64,000 bases of DNA, taken from Nannochloropsis salina CCMP1776 (lineage: Eukaryota > Sar > Eustigmatophyceae > Eustigmatales > Monodopsidaceae). This document shows positions 63,449-64,000 of the stretch, piece by piece; position 1 is the first letter of the stretch; each line of letters starts with the position of its first letter. The stretch lies in the NCBI GenBank assembly GCA_004565275.1, contig SDOX01000020.1, positions 3,189 through 67,188 on the forward strand. Reading direction: 5' to 3'. The notes beneath the pieces are model-generated. The model ran no database searches, was not told the origin of the DNA, and worked only from the letters and a program-made list of their open reading frames with translations. Position numbers and translations under genes: made by a program.

Positions 63449-64000
63449 ATCCTAAGTAACGATTCAATTTGAAATTAAGCAAGCTCGCAAAAAAAACACA
63501 AAACGAAGACATGAAGACATGAACGTATCCCATTCTAAATCGTAAAAACGTGTTGCCACTTCTTTATATTTCCAACACATCTCACTGAGGTAAGGCTCTT
63601 GAGAAGAGGGCATTTCTTGTACCTCTGCTAGTGTACGTATGGAGCACTCTTCGACAGGAATAAGCTCATAGTATGCGGACCGTGAGAGGAAGTATGAGGA
63701 CAACTATGACTGCCACGCCTCAACTCGTCCAATTATGGATTTGAAATATGTTCCGTGGCGTGCAATTTCACGAGTTTGAAGAGAATGAAAGCGCCCACGG
63801 CACGTTTTCTTCATTGCAATGAGCATGGCGGCTTAAACTGCTCAATGATCACTACCTTCCCAAACCGTACAGTGCTCAGGATTCTGATCAGACGAGTAAG
63901 AGGGCTTTCCCGCACAATGTTAAGTGCTGCAGATATACTGTATCACATTCAGCATCGAAAGCTGGTACTGAGTTTTTTTGGTTCCCTACGTCAACGATGG
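63449..64000. other. 3' region with no recognised gene
   Basis: An 80-codon frame on the - strand (63464-63703; YYELIPVEECSIRTLAEVQE) has a protein-like middle but no known family and no visible splice partner. It could be the last exon of a gene beyond the window. The rest is AT-rich and featureless. Confidence 0.35.

Overview
The window looks like nuclear DNA from a photosynthetic stramenopile, most plausibly a eustigmatophyte of the Nannochloropsis/Microchloropsis type. The genes are densely packed, GC-rich and have short GT-AG introns. Several proteins start with a bipartite plastid leader: a signal peptide followed by an alanine-phenylalanine junction (…LLWA|FP, …FGNA|FAP, …QLA|FGF). That leader is typical of red-lineage secondary plastids. 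The species call is an inference. No rRNA, tRNA, CRISPR array or clear transposon was seen.

Layout, left to right. 0-7 kb: the last exon of chaperonin CCT2 (+), a large low-complexity protein with a poly-Glu tract (-) and a small unknown protein (-). 7-14.6 kb: a GRIP-domain golgin (+), a sugar phosphate cyclase of the 2-epi-5-epi-valiolone synthase type (-) and a small three-exon unknown gene (-). 15.4-23.5 kb: one very large gene (-) joining an integrin-alpha-like FG-GAP propeller, IPT/TIG domains, a Cys-rich ephrin-receptor-like module and many membrane helices. 24.4-31.7 kb: SRP54, a RING membrane protein and a plastid D-ribulokinase-like FGGY kinase (all -). 32-37 kb: a thylakoid PsbP-domain protein (+) and a membrane-anchored GH17 glucanase (+). 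37.3-48.4 kb: an MFS transporter (-), a probable N-myristoylated protein (-), a GNAT acetyltransferase (+), a GH65 glycosidase of the ATHL1/PGGHG type (-) and a secreted CE1-like esterase (-). 49-64 kb: HAT1 (+), a KH-KH-KH-WW RNA-binding protein (-), a TPR plus METTL21-type methyltransferase (+), a partial SBBP-propeller gene (-), a TruA-type pseudouridine synthase (-), an SMP-30/gluconolactonase (-) and a low-complexity acidic protein (+).

The genes do not form one pathway. Themes that recur are plastid function (ribulokinase and PsbP diverge from one 0.36 kb spacer), wall or glycan processing (GH17, GH65, esterase) and basic cell machinery (CCT2, SRP54, HAT1). Two features cut across the window. 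First, (GGGA)n/(TCCC)n tracts fill introns, spacers and even exons. Second, many otherwise intact genes change frame exactly at G/C homopolymers, nearly always by +1, which suggests sequence overcalls more than decay. Three items were reconstructed by eye from splice signals and lie partly outside any long open frame: the three-exon gene at 13.9-14.6 kb, the SBBP exons at 56.1-56.7 kb and the first and last exons of the GH17 gene.
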